Shown here piece after piece: positions 1 to 8,149 of a stretch of 64,000 bases of DNA (the stretch's first letter is position 1; the number at the start of each line of letters is the position of its first letter). Source of the DNA: an uncultured Desulfobacter sp. (GTDB lineage: Bacteria > Desulfobacterota > Desulfobacteria > Desulfobacterales > Desulfobacteraceae). Where the stretch lies: the NCBI RefSeq assembly GCF_963665355.1, contig NZ_OY762229.1:5146001-5210000 (forward strand). Direction: 5' to 3'. Made by a program: the position numbers and the translations under genes. Under the pieces are notes generated by a model. It did no database searches, was not told the origin of the DNA, and saw nothing but the letters and a program-made list of their open reading frames with translations.

Positions 1-977
1 CCGTCTCCGGCAGAAAACATCCTGAGGCTGGCTGGTGATCGTCCGGCCTTGGTCAGTTCCTGCACCGCATAGTCGAAATAGATGTCGTTAATGGCCAAGG
101 CATAGGTCCAGCGGGAACCGTAACGGTCGAGCAGTTCCCGGGTGATACCCGGCATCAGCTCTCCGCTCTTCGAGATGGCCACATCACGCATTTCCAGCAA
201 CTCACACCCTGCACAGGACCGAATCACATCTGCCATGGCATTGGCCTTGGCCATAGCTATCCTGAAATTTGAGTCGGTAAAGATCACCACACCGGCATGC
301 CCGCCGGAATCAACAACCGCAGCCATGGCGGTGGTGCGGGCAACCTCCAGCGGATCGGTCGATATATTAACCGCCACCGGACTGCCGTTCATTGGGCCTG
401 CCTCAGGGCCGACATGCCAACCGACAATGGGAATTGCCCGGTCGGAAAATGGTTTAAGATAAGGGGCCATCTCACCGACGTCTGCGCCAACCAGAATCAT
501 GCCGTCGGGATTGATGTCCAGGGCATTGGTCGCTGCCCTGGCGCGTCCTGCTGGTGTGCCGCCGGCATCGAAAATTTTTACATTCCACTGCAAGAAATGT
601 GCGGCCTCACCAATGCCTTGCGCAACACCAAGGATACCACCGTTGCGCAATTCCTCGGCAACGATGGCAATTCTTTTTCCTGTCACACCGGTTGGTCCGG
701 ATCGAGGACCGGACCAGGGAGGCGTGGGAACCGTTGCTTCATCGACCAATTGCCGCATATCCCCCAAGCCGGGACTGCCGGCTTCCGCTCGGACCGACAC
801 GACGATGCACAGCATGATAAATGCGGACAGAACACAGGAGCTTCCCTTGCGGAGCACCGCCTTATCTCTCAAACTCGAACAACCGCTACCATAACAGCCA
901 CCCGAAGCTGCAGGTCTGCAAAGCAGATTGGACACAATGAAAAGCCGAACATTGTCGATATTCCGGTTAAAAAACAT
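1..977 (-). CDS. Sugar-type ABC transporter substrate-binding protein, 3' end beyond window
   Basis: Reading leftward from ATG at 977, the frame stays open to the window edge (about 325 codons seen). GGAGG lies 8 nt upstream of the ATG, which favours this start. The N-terminus is odd: about 60 residues with several Cys precede a hydrophobic stretch (AFIMLCIVVSVRAEA) that looks like a signal sequence. A TTG at 872 would give a more normal signal peptide but has a weaker ribosome site. The mature part reads as a periplasmic binding protein of the Peripla_BP_4 (ribose/galactose) type, with GKRIAIVAEEL, NPDGMILVGADVGEM and IPIVGWHVGPEAGP as the alternating beta-strand/hinge segments. Such proteins deliver sugars or autoinducer-like ligands to an ABC importer or a sensor kinase. 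No partner is visible in the window. The ligand cannot be named. Confidence 0.8.
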   Translation of the reverse strand, partial: MFFNRNIDNVRLFIVSNLLCRPAASGGCYGSGCSSLRDKAVLRKGSSCVLSAFIMLCIVVSVRAEAGSPGLGDMRQLVDEATVPTPPWSGPRSGPTGVTGKRIAIVAEELRNGGILGVAQGIGEAAHFLQWNVKIFDAGGTPAGRARAATNALDINPDGMILVGADVGEMAPYLKPFSDRAIPIVGWHVGPEAGPMNGSPVAVNISTDPLEVARTTAMAAVVDSGGHAGVVIFTDSNFRIAMAKANAMADVIRSCAGCELLEMRDVAISKSGELMPGITRELLDRYGSRWTYALAINDIYFDYAVQELTKAGRSPASLRMFSAGD

Positions 978-1058
978 GGCAATTGCCTCCCTATATAATG
1001 AGATATTTTATTAACGCCAAAAAAGAGACCGAGATATGCCTCCCATAAGCGGCAAAAG

Positions 1059-1598
1059 TTAGCCCACTGGAGGCGAGTAAAAAACAACACCTGCACCATT
1101 ATCGGTTTGACTATGATCGTCACGGATGTGCCCATAAGTTCTTGCTGCCAGTATGCCGCCGTCTTTGTGCCCTAGCCATTTTCCGACGGTTGCAAAGTCA
1201 ATGCCCGATTCAATGCAGGTCGTGGCAAAAAAATGCCTCAGGTCATGAATGCGGACGTGTGGGATATTCAAGCGTTTGCAGGCGTTTGTAAGAGCTTCTC
1301 GCGGGGACTTTAAGGCAAAAAGTGGCCTCCCGGACTCTGGGTTTATGCGTTTAATCAGACCTGACATTGCTGGTATAATTGGCACGTACCGCGATTCATG
1401 GTTTTTGGTTCCCGTTGCGCCTCCGGCAATCCGGATTCGACTTTCTTCAATATGGTACCCGGTGATGTGGCGAGCTTCATCGATCCTGACACCCGAGTAT
1501 GCTAAAAACTCTATGAACTGCGACGCTTCAAGACTATGTAATTTTTTTTGGGCTTTAAAGGATAGGAACTTCCTTTTTGCCTGGCAAGGTATAGCAAA
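1059..1598 (-). pseudogene. Tyrosine recombinase (phage-type integrase), C-terminal fragment
   Basis: The open frame runs from an in-frame stop at 1599-1601 to the stop at 1059. It encodes only the catalytic half of a tyrosine recombinase: YSGVRIDEARHI (first catalytic Arg), GTKNHESRYVP (Lys), HDLRHFFAT (His-x-x-Arg) and GHKDGGILAARTYGH (His and the nucleophilic Tyr). The N-terminal DNA-binding part is absent, and no recognisable piece of it was found on the far side of the transposase. Its 5' limit lies about 30 bp from the perfect palindrome at 1631-1680, which suggests the gene was cut by a rearrangement there. All catalytic residues are present, but there is no start codon with a ribosome site at the truncation, so it is called non-functional. 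Confidence 0.8.
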
Positions 1599-1630
1599 TC
1601 ATGACAAGATCATCAAGAGCCTGAAATATG

Positions 1631-1680
1631 GCCCCAGCCGGGCGCAGCTACAACATGTTGTAGCTGCGCCCGGCTGGGGC
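1631..1680. repeat. Perfect 50-bp palindrome
   Basis: Positions 1631-1655 and 1656-1680 are exact reverse complements with no spacer. The arm begins GCCCCAGCCGGGCGCAGC. It is GC-rich in an AT-richer setting and lies between the integrase fragment and the IS91-type transposase. It could be a terminus or origin hairpin of the rolling-circle element, a very stable terminator stem (no T tract follows on either side), or a rearrangement scar. Confidence 0.9.
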
Positions 1681-1836
1681 TTCTGTGGCAAAGCGGTTGT
1701 GGGGATAAAAAACAACTTTGGAAAACGCAGAATAAAAACTCGGGTTGTATTCACCGAAAAAAGGAATAGCACCTATCTTTTAGGCTGATTCTGGACAGAC
1801 CTCACCGGAAACCCCGCAAAACACTCAAAAAAAAAA

Positions 1837-3180
1837 TCAGTTCCAGTAGTCGGCTGCCGGGATTTGGGAATCGGAAAAGTCGTAAAGCAAATCAGGAATA
1901 TAGTCTGAAGTGACAGGTTGAGGTGGATCATGGTTTCGGATATCCCAAAGTCCAAGATGGCGCAATATTTTTTCGATGATGTCAAGTTCTTCGATGAAAC
2001 TGATGATGTGCATCTGGCCCCAGCATTTTGGACAGATCAACGGGTCCACTTCATAAATTTTCTGGATTAACCTGGCCCAGTTTTGCCGGGATTCTTTGGA
2101 TGACATCTCATTTGGAATAACAGCAGGAATGTCATCATCCGTCTCCGCCTTTTTCCTCATCCCCCGGGATTTGTTCGAATAATAACCATAGTAACGGACC
2201 GTTTGCTCATATCGGCCGGGAATGTGCGTCACCAGCCTGGCCAGCCAGTCCAGAGCGTTAAAAGTTTTCCTGAACTTCCGGTCTTTCGATGTATAGACGA
2301 CCTTGGCGGTAGCGTCGTCGGAAGCTTCCGCCGGTATATAGACCATGCGTTCCTGGGAAAAACAGGCCCGGATGATGTACCGGGCAAGCTTCCCGAGGTC
2401 CGCCTTATCATCGGAGAAAATTCTGTCCCCGATATAAACATTGAAACCTGAATGGCGCCATGAAAGCATATTCTCGATAATATCAGCCGTTATTTTGCCC
2501 TCTTTTTTGAGCATCTTTAGCACTTCATACTGAAAAATTTCTTCCAGGTCTTCCAAAAAGAACCCAGGTGCCATATGAAAATCACCGTCTTTTGAAAAAC
2601 AGCCGTCAGAAACGATGGCATGCAGATGGGGGTTAAAATTTAAAAAATCACCGTAAGTCTGGACAGCAATGCTGGCTCCGGGAACAGCGCTGTTATCAGG
2701 TACGGTCGACTTCAAATATGTTTTGATAACCTTCCAGGCACAGATGGATAATTTTGCCAGCAATTTCCTGTCAAAGAGAAAATAAATCCGCAACCGTTTG
2801 GGGATACTGAATACCCATTGGCGGTGGGGTACATCTTGCAGGACATTGGTAAGCAGCCATTCTCCGTATTCAATCACTCTCTTCTGATGGCAGGAGGGAC
2901 AGAATTGCCTGCGCTTACACGAAAATGCCAGGAGATACTCGTGACCGCATTCTTCACATCGCACCCGGGCAAATCCCATATGAAGGTCTCCACAATCCAG
3001 GAATTTATAGATCACGGTCATAATATATGTCCGCCAGAATCCATACCGGGATGCGTACATGTCGTCCCAAGCCAGTTCCAGATCTTCAAAGTGATTTTCA
3101 ACACATTTGTAGTATGCACTTGCCTTGGGATTACGGGGCTGGTAAACATCACAAATATGTGTTGCTGTTTGATGGACCAT
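1837..3180 (-). CDS. IS91-family rolling-circle transposase
   Basis: A 447-residue protein with the IS91 layout. The N-terminal zinc ribbon (residues about 74-100) has CEECGHEY followed by CKRRQFCPSCHQKR. The central HUH motif is FNPHLHAIVSDG. The region LARYIIRACFSQERM should carry the catalytic tyrosine, and the conserved block HIPGRYEQTVRYYGYYSNK follows. These enzymes nick one strand and move DNA by rolling-circle transfer, which can mobilise neighbouring genes. Length is normal for the family and no frameshift is seen, so it may be active. The ribosome site before the ATG at 3180 is weak. It lies beside a truncated integrase, a pairing also seen in other IS91-like elements. Confidence 0.93.
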   Translation of the reverse strand: MVHQTATHICDVYQPRNPKASAYYKCVENHFEDLELAWDDMYASRYGFWRTYIMTVIYKFLDCGDLHMGFARVRCEECGHEYLLAFSCKRRQFCPSCHQKRVIEYGEWLLTNVLQDVPHRQWVFSIPKRLRIYFLFDRKLLAKLSICAWKVIKTYLKSTVPDNSAVPGASIAVQTYGDFLNFNPHLHAIVSDGCFSKDGDFHMAPGFFLEDLEEIFQYEVLKMLKKEGKITADIIENMLSWRHSGFNVYIGDRIFSDDKADLGKLARYIIRACFSQERMVYIPAEASDDATAKVVYTSKDRKFRKTFNALDWLARLVTHIPGRYEQTVRYYGYYSNKSRGMRKKAETDDDIPAVIPNEMSSKESRQNWARLIQKIYEVDPLICPKCWGQMHIISFIEELDIIEKILRHLGLWDIRNHDPPQPVTSDYIPDLLYDFSDSQIPAADYWN

Positions 3181-3395
3181 GGCGGAACCGGTAATGGTAA
3201 CGGGTTATATAGGAGCACACGGAAGTGGATCAGAATATTAACGCAGAACAAAAACGATTGTTGAAAATATACAACATATGTTGAAATAAATAAACACACA
3301 AGGTGCATAACCAAAACATGCTGACGGACAAGCCGCAGATGTTTGCGTTCACTCGGACTCACGGGAGCGGGCTGGCAAATTGCCCGATTTTATGG

Positions 3396-3463
3396 TACGG
3401 CTTAAGCTTTGCTTCGCTGCCGCAGAACTTCGTTATGACGGACAAAGCAAAGCTTAAGCCGTA
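3396..3463. repeat. 19-bp inverted repeat with 30-nt loop
   Basis: The arms at 3396-3414 and 3445-3463 are exact reverse complements (left arm TACGGCTTAAGCTTTGCTT). They lie about 215 bp upstream of the transposase start. No T tract follows, so a terminator is unlikely. An element end is possible. The rest of 3181-3577 shows no convincing gene; 3490-3525 contains a short repeat of CCCGGGCC. Confidence 0.8.
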
Positions 3464-3577
3464 GTCAAAGGAGAATTTACCACCCCACTTTCCCGGGCCT
3501 TTCCCGGGCCGTGGAACAGCCTGCTACACTCGAACGAGTCGGTGAGCTTAACATTATGTTTTGGAGTAACTCGAATA

Positions 3578-3688
3578 ATGACCAATGAACATGTTGATCG
3601 ATTTAACGCCGCCGCGTGGAAATACACGACGGATAGATATCCTGTACGGTCCCATTGTATGCGAAAGGTCTTGGACCTACTCGAATGA
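3578..3688 (+). CDS. Possible 36-residue peptide or gene fragment
   Basis: The ATG at 3578 follows GGAGTAAC by about 8 nt and the frame ends at a TGA at 3686-3688. The peptide starts MTNEHVDRFNAAAWKY and is not recognised. The inverted repeat at 3697 begins just after the stop. It could be the 5' stump of a gene cut by a small repeat element. Support is weak. Confidence 0.25.
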   Translation: MTNEHVDRFNAAAWKYTTDRYPVRSHCMRKVLDLLE

Positions 3689-3696
3689 AAGCGAAA

Positions 3697-3773
3697 TAGG
3701 GGACGTTGATTGAAACATTGAAGTTTTGATCGCCGGGAGCGGGAAACATCAATGAATCAATCAACGTCCCCTA
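3697..3773. repeat. 17-bp inverted repeat around a 43-nt core (REP/MITE-like)
   Basis: TAGGGGACGTTGATTGA at 3697-3713 is matched exactly in reverse complement at 3757-3773. The compact 77-bp unit has the look of a REP-like or miniature element. A second motif, AAAACTGACCCCTATTATT, follows at about 3815. Other copies elsewhere in the genome would be needed to prove mobility. Confidence 0.65.
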
Positions 3774-3859
3774 AACTAGGCAAAAAGAAAGAAACCTCTA
3801 CAGATTGTGGAATTAAAACTGACCCCTATTATTAAAAAAATCAATTCATTGAGGATAAA

Positions 3860-4021
3860 ATGAGTAAAAAAATAAAATGGATACTGTCGATTCTCGGAAT
3901 TTTATTATTGATTAACGGTTTTGGAAATATTGCTGATGACGCAAGTGTTCGATGTTATGACTTAACATCAATTTTTACAGGAATTGGTTTCATCGTCATA
4001 AGCAAAACAAATAAGTGCTGA
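3860..4021 (+). CDS. Small membrane protein, 53 residues, unknown
   Basis: ATG at 3860 follows GAGG by about 6 nt; TGA ends at 4021. The peptide begins MSKKIKWILSILGILLL, has one strong hydrophobic helix (about residues 7-20) and a weaker hydrophobic stretch near the C-terminus, and ends KTNKC. It lies 23 bp before the lipoprotein hydrolase gene in the same AT-rich block and may share its transcript. No family is recognised. Confidence 0.5.
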   Translation: MSKKIKWILSILGILLLINGFGNIADDASVRCYDLTSIFTGIGFIVISKTNKC

Positions 4022-4044
4022 TGCCATAATGAAAGGGAGGGAAC

Positions 4045-4908
4045 ATGCGGAAAAATATTTTTAAATTAATAAGTGTTATATGTTTTTTTACGCTACTTGC
4101 AGGCTGCTCGTCGCACTGCTATCAGCCAACGGAACGTGTATCTACACTAACAGAAGCTGATAACACAGTTATTACATATGGTGTGCGCGGCGGCGGGGAT
4201 ATTACCATTGTCTTTATCCATTGTTGGACAGGAAATCATGAATTATGGCGTTCGCAAATCGAGTATTTTTCTCAAAATTACCGTGTTGTCTGGCTTGATC
4301 TGGCAGGGCATGGATTGTCTGGAAAAGACCGTAAAAACTATACGATGGAATCCTTTGGAGGGGATGTTGCTGCTGTTGTTAATAAAGTTGGAACGGATCA
4401 TGTTATTTTAGTCGGTCATTCCATGGGGGGGCCGGTTGCATTGGAAGCGGCCTCATTACTAGAGAACAAGGTTGTCGGCATTGTTGGCGTTGATACTTTT
4501 TATAATGGGTTTACGGCTCCGGAAACAGAAGAAGCGATTGAAGCATTTTTAAAACCGTTTCAAGAAAATTTTCGAGAGGCTGGTTTACATATGCTTGATT
4601 CAATGTTTATCCATGATGTTGATCCTGCTGTGAAAGACTCAATTATTAATCAACTTACAACAGCAAATCCTGAAATGGCTCGAAGCGCGCTTCGCAACAT
4701 ACTTATATGGAAAAGAGCCAAAGAAACATCTTTGTTAGAGAAATATGCAACAAAATTGCGCAATATCAATGGTGCACCAACGGGAAAAGAAGTCCCATTA
4801 GATAAGAGTGTAATATTAATTCAAGGTGTCGGTCATTTTATTCCGCAAGTCAAACCGAATGAATTCAATAAAACCCTTGGTGAAATTATTAAGGAATTAT
4901 CTAAATAA
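4045..4908 (+). CDS. Alpha/beta-hydrolase lipoprotein
   Basis: 287 residues. Residues 1-21 form a lipoprotein signal with lipobox LAGC (Cys21), so the enzyme should be anchored to a membrane after export. The hydrolase fold is clear: VFIHCWTG (oxyanion strand, Cys replacing the more usual Gly), DLAGHGLSG, and the nucleophile elbow VGHSMGGP with Ser126. The catalytic His is near the end in GVGHFIPQVKPNEF. Substrate is unknown; esters, lactones or similar small molecules are typical. GGGAGG precedes the ATG. The gene is markedly AT-rich compared with the genes after 11.7 kb and sits beside an IS91-type transposase, which points to horizontal gain. It ends four bases inside an upstream extension of the next reading frame, which is unlikely to be used. 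Confidence 0.85.
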   Translation: MRKNIFKLISVICFFTLLAGCSSHCYQPTERVSTLTEADNTVITYGVRGGGDITIVFIHCWTGNHELWRSQIEYFSQNYRVVWLDLAGHGLSGKDRKNYTMESFGGDVAAVVNKVGTDHVILVGHSMGGPVALEAASLLENKVVGIVGVDTFYNGFTAPETEEAIEAFLKPFQENFREAGLHMLDSMFIHDVDPAVKDSIINQLTTANPEMARSALRNILIWKRAKETSLLEKYATKLRNINGAPTGKEVPLDKSVILIQGVGHFIPQVKPNEFNKTLGEIIKELSK

Positions 4909-5105
4909 TGGGAGCAACATTATACGATTTCAGGAAAAAAATATTGAGTTCCGGGGACACACGACTGGACCCAAATTATTCAAAAAGAATAAGGGGCAGG
5001 TCGAGTTATTCCGGATTAACAAAGAGGACGATTAATCATCGTGGTATAAAATGTGAAGCTAACAGTAAACATCAACTATATACAGCCCATAAGGAGGAAA
5101 AGACC

Positions 5106-5957
5106 ATGCTTAAGTGGTGTATTCTTTTTGGTTTATTTTTTATGATGGTAAGTTGTGCAACCTTGCAGAAGGATTGGGAAGATACTGGACGTAAAAACAC
5201 ACCAGAAGCTTATAAAGTATTTTTGAGAAAACATCCTCAAAGTGAATTTAGTGAAAATGCTAAACAACAAATTGAAAAACTAGATTGGGAAAATACTCAA
5301 CGAGTAAACACACCAGAAGCTTATAAAGAATTCATAAGAAAACACCCTAAAAGTGAATTTATTGAAAATATTAAAGAAAACTTTGAAAAAATTGATTGGA
5401 AAGATACTCAACAAAGAAACAGCTTAGATGCATATCGTGAGTTTCTAAGAAGACACCCTCAAGGTGAATATAGTGAAAATGCTAAACAACAAATTGATAA
5501 AATTACAGATATGATCCAAGCGATGGATAATACCTTGCTGATGATGGCAAATAAAATTGCTTTTAAAGTCGAAGGTTTATTGTATGGCCGAGAAGTAGTG
5601 AATGCAGAAAATTTATCGTTAGCTAGTTGTGTTTTTGCTAGAGAAATGAACTGTTTTCTTGATAAGCCAATATTAAGTCCAACACCGCACCTTGCTATGC
5701 ATGTTACTGAACCGCCTGAATATTATAGTAAATACCATATAACACATATAGTTCTTTCAAATGGTTTCATTCCTGTGGCTACTGCATGGCGAAACATACA
5801 ATCAAGAACACTGCAAGCTAATTATAAAATCGGAGGAATAGCTTCAAATCAATATGATCAGATTCTTGCAAGTGCCTTATCGGGAGAAGATATGAAAACA
5901 CTGAATGAAATTAGAAGAATAAAAGGTCACTGTAAGGAAGAAATAAACTTCAAATGA
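5106..5957 (+). CDS. Lipoprotein with three tandem 37-residue TPR-like repeats
   Basis: Start chosen at ATG 5106 because AAGGAGG lies about 8 nt upstream and the protein then begins with a lipoprotein signal (MLKWCILFGLFFMMVSC, Cys17). The frame is open back to 4908, but that extension lacks these features. Residues about 21-135 hold three near-identical units with the pattern D-W-x-x-T-x-x-x-N-(T/S)-x-x-A-Y, then HP-(Q/K)-(S/G)-E-(F/Y). This resembles the tetratricopeptide-like repeats of outer-membrane assembly lipoproteins. The C-terminal half (about 145 residues) is unrecognised. The product may scaffold envelope proteins. It shares the AT-rich composition of the hydrolase gene before it. 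Confidence 0.7.
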   Translation: MLKWCILFGLFFMMVSCATLQKDWEDTGRKNTPEAYKVFLRKHPQSEFSENAKQQIEKLDWENTQRVNTPEAYKEFIRKHPKSEFIENIKENFEKIDWKDTQQRNSLDAYREFLRRHPQGEYSENAKQQIDKITDMIQAMDNTLLMMANKIAFKVEGLLYGREVVNAENLSLASCVFAREMNCFLDKPILSPTPHLAMHVTEPPEYYSKYHITHIVLSNGFIPVATAWRNIQSRTLQANYKIGGIASNQYDQILASALSGEDMKTLNEIRRIKGHCKEEINFK

Positions 5958-6273
5958 GTAAATATTTTAAATGGCCTGGCCTGGAAAACAACAGGGTATT
6001 TAATTCTTAACAGAATTGGAAAAAGCAAGTAAAAGCGTCTTTTCCGAACCATAAAATGCACAGGACACCAAACTGCTGGCGCCTGTGATTTTCATGTTAA
6101 ATTTCTTTTTATTCCAGTCCAGAAGAACCGTTGACTTTGTCTATTTAGACTCGCCCAAACCCATCTGAAAGCAGTATTCAATAACAGGAGTATTATGGGG
6201 TGAGAGCTATTGCAATTTTTCACTGAAGACTCTGTCTAAAACAAAAACCCCAGACTATTATTAGGCTTGATGA
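5958..6273. other. Intergenic, no gene seen
   Basis: No open frame with a ribosome site was found. The last 30 bp (around 6250, CCCCAGACTAT) match the sequence just after the aminotransferase gene at 11705, so the duplicated segment extends at least to here. Confidence 0.5.
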
Positions 6274-7332
6274 TCAGGGTGGTAAAAAGTCTGTATCAGA
6301 TTGAATTTCCGACAAAACCGTTGCGATTTTATTTAAAGCCTTTTTTATTTTCTCCCGGCTGACGGCAAAAGAGAACCTTATATGTCCAGGGGTTCCAAAG
6401 GCCTCTCCGGGAAACGATGCCACATGGGCCTGTTCAAGAAAGAGCAGGCAAAGGTCCGTGGCTGTTTCCACACGCTTTCCCCGGTGTTGTCCCGGCAGGT
6501 AAGCGCTGAAATTACAGAACACATAAAAGGCATCTTGGGGTGCAGCAAAGGAGATGCCGGGGATCCGTCCAAGTCCCTGTTCCATGACGTCCTTTCTGGC
6601 CTGAAACCTTGAAGCCATTTCAAAACTATACTCCTGTGATCCGGTAAGGGCCTGGATGGCGGCTCTCTGGGAAATGGTGCTGGGGCAGCCGGTATTCAGG
6701 GCCTGGACCCTGAGCATGGCTGAAATCACATGGGCGGGGCCGGCCCCGTACCCCAGGCGCCATCCGGTCATGGCGTAATTCTTTGACACGGCATTGACCA
6801 TGACGCAATTCTCTTTGACTTCCCTTGAAAAGGCCGGGGGAAAGAAATGAACGGCCAGGCGCTCAAACAGGTCCCAGTCCACATAGCGTTTTTCAATGTC
6901 ATTGGATACAAAAAAATCGCTGCCCGCATAAACGGTGGTGCTGCGGGCAAGGGCTCCGGCCACACTGCTGCCGATGACCTGCAGGGCCGGCGGCAGCCAG
7001 TGGAGGGAAGAAGGGGAAACAAAGCCGGTCAGAGAGTACGATGGTCCTGAAATATACCTTGCGACCTTGAACAGCGTATCGGGCGGATAGCTCATGCCCA
7101 GGGTGGCCAGATCGGTTTCATCTTCTATATAAAAAGTTCCGGTACCACTGCTTCCAAAAGGCGTTTGAAATACCAGCACATCGGAACCAAGCTTTTTTTT
7201 TAAAGCGTCAAGATTCACCGATCCAAGGGTGTGGACTATACAGTTGACACCTGGCATTCCCAGATTACGGATCAGATGCGCCAGGGTCACCTTATCGGAA
7301 AACATATGCTGAAGTTCATATGGATTACCCAC
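6274..7332 (-). pseudogene. Chimera of ATP-grasp and aminotransferase remnants
   Basis: One open frame of 352 codons (GTG at 7332) joins two unrelated enzymes. The N-terminal half matches the central part of the ATP-grasp protein at 14031-15462 (HMFSDKVTLAHLIRNLGMPG, TPFGSSGTGTFYIED). The C-terminal half matches the end of the aminotransferase at 11723-12925 (HFFPPAFSREVKENC, AVSKNYAMTGWRLGYGAG). The junction is at 6847-6851 (ATGAA), a 5-bp sequence present at both parent positions (12275-12279 and 14593-14597). The deletion removed the aminotransferase N-terminus, the whole dehydrogenase and the ATP-grasp C-terminus. The aminotransferase half keeps the PLP Lys but lacks the N-terminal substrate and cofactor segments, so activity is unlikely. 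The frame staying open through the junction is probably chance. Confidence 0.85.
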
Positions 7333-7353
7333 AATCCGTATTCCCTGTTGCCG

Positions 7354-7797
7354 GCAATGATACCGATGACCAGACCTTTTTTTATATAAAGCTGTTCTCC
7401 TGCGCTGGGAACGGAATACTTTTTAAAACGGTCAAAAAAGAGATCAAAATTCTGTTCAAAGGTGGCCGAGCTCTGGACATAGAAAACATCCACCTTGGGC
7501 ACCACCTGCTCCAGGGCCTCCCTAAGTTTTTTGCGGATGATTTCATCAGGGTGCTTGTTGTTGCTTTCATCTCTCAGGGCAAACCCTTTGGCAACAAAAT
7601 CAAATCCGATTTCACGGCCAAGGGCCTCTATGATTTTAACGGCCCCTTCGTGGCTGGGAGATCCTGTTCATAGGGGGGGGAAAGCTCTGGTGTTGAACCG
7701 CGACAATCCGGAAAGGCTCGGCCATTGTGCCGAAAACACTAAAGAGGCAGGCAAAAAGACAAACAGATAAAGCGAATAAAAGAGTGGATTTCTTCAT
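7354..7797 (-). pseudogene. Remnant of ABC_sub_bind periplasmic protein
   Basis: Homologous to the gene at 15494-16519 in two pieces. The start (ATG at 7797) and first part are joined at 7660-7668 to the middle part by loss of about 370 bp. In the intact gene the 9-bp AGATCCTGT occurs at both edges of the lost segment (16001-16009 and 16371-16379), so simple recombination between direct repeats explains it. The 3' end is fused at about 7355 to the ATP-grasp remnant. A G run (7673-7680) is two bases longer than in the intact copy and shifts the frame. Confidence 0.85.
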
Positions 7798-8050
7798 GGT
7801 GTTGTTTCCCCAAGGGTCTTGTCCGGGTTGAAAAACAGAAAAAATATAATATTGCCAAGAAGGCATAACCTCCCCCCCCCAAGGCAACGGAGGGAAGCAT
7901 ACCGACATGGGAGATGAAAAAACCGTAAAATTCAGACCCCAAGGCAGATCCGATGCGTTCAAAGGAATTATACACCGACACACCCATGGTGAAAAACGTG
8001 CCAAGCCCCAAGGAACGGTTTTCAGGGTCAGAGTGCAGGACAATAAACTA
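7794..8050 (-). pseudogene. Remnant of the sensor-MFS transporter gene
   Basis: Three short blocks match the 3' half of the gene at 16516-18534: 7794-7979 to its end, about 7980-8010 to 17108-17140, and about 8011-8050 to 17345-17390. The intervening segments are missing. The ATGA overlap with the binding-protein gene (7794-7797) is still present. A C run at 7872-7880 replaces CTCCTCCC of the intact copy. Homology stops near 8050, which marks the edge of the duplicated segment. Confidence 0.8.
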
Positions 8051-8149
8051 TTTCTTGCTTTCTGTTCTATTCGATGGGAAGATAAAAACGTCACTAAGGT
8101 TACCGCCCCACATTATCTTGCATTACTTTTTTTGTGTGGAGTGTTTAAA

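Larger units (their letters stand above)
1631..3463 (-). mobile_element. IS91-like element, ends not defined
   Basis: The span is bounded only by structural hints: the perfect palindrome at 1631-1680 beyond the transposase 3' end, and the 19-bp inverted repeat at 3396-3463 beyond its 5' end. IS91-type elements have no terminal inverted repeats and make no target duplication, so the true ends cannot be read from this sequence alone. The transposase inside is certain; the limits are inference. Confidence 0.4.

Noticed and set aside
142-998. Plus-strand open frames at the left edge (up to 233 codons)
   Set aside because: They lie opposite the substrate-binding protein gene, whose minus-strand frame has clear family motifs and a good ribosome site.
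3300-3566. Possible attC-like half sites (GCATAAC near 3306, TTAACATTATG near 3548)
   Set aside because: Core-like words occur but the inner arms do not pair as attC hairpins do, and no cassette gene ends next to them.
7907-8149. Upstream extension of the LVIVD protein frame
   Set aside because: It runs through remnants of the sensor-MFS gene, and the signal peptide begins at 8150.
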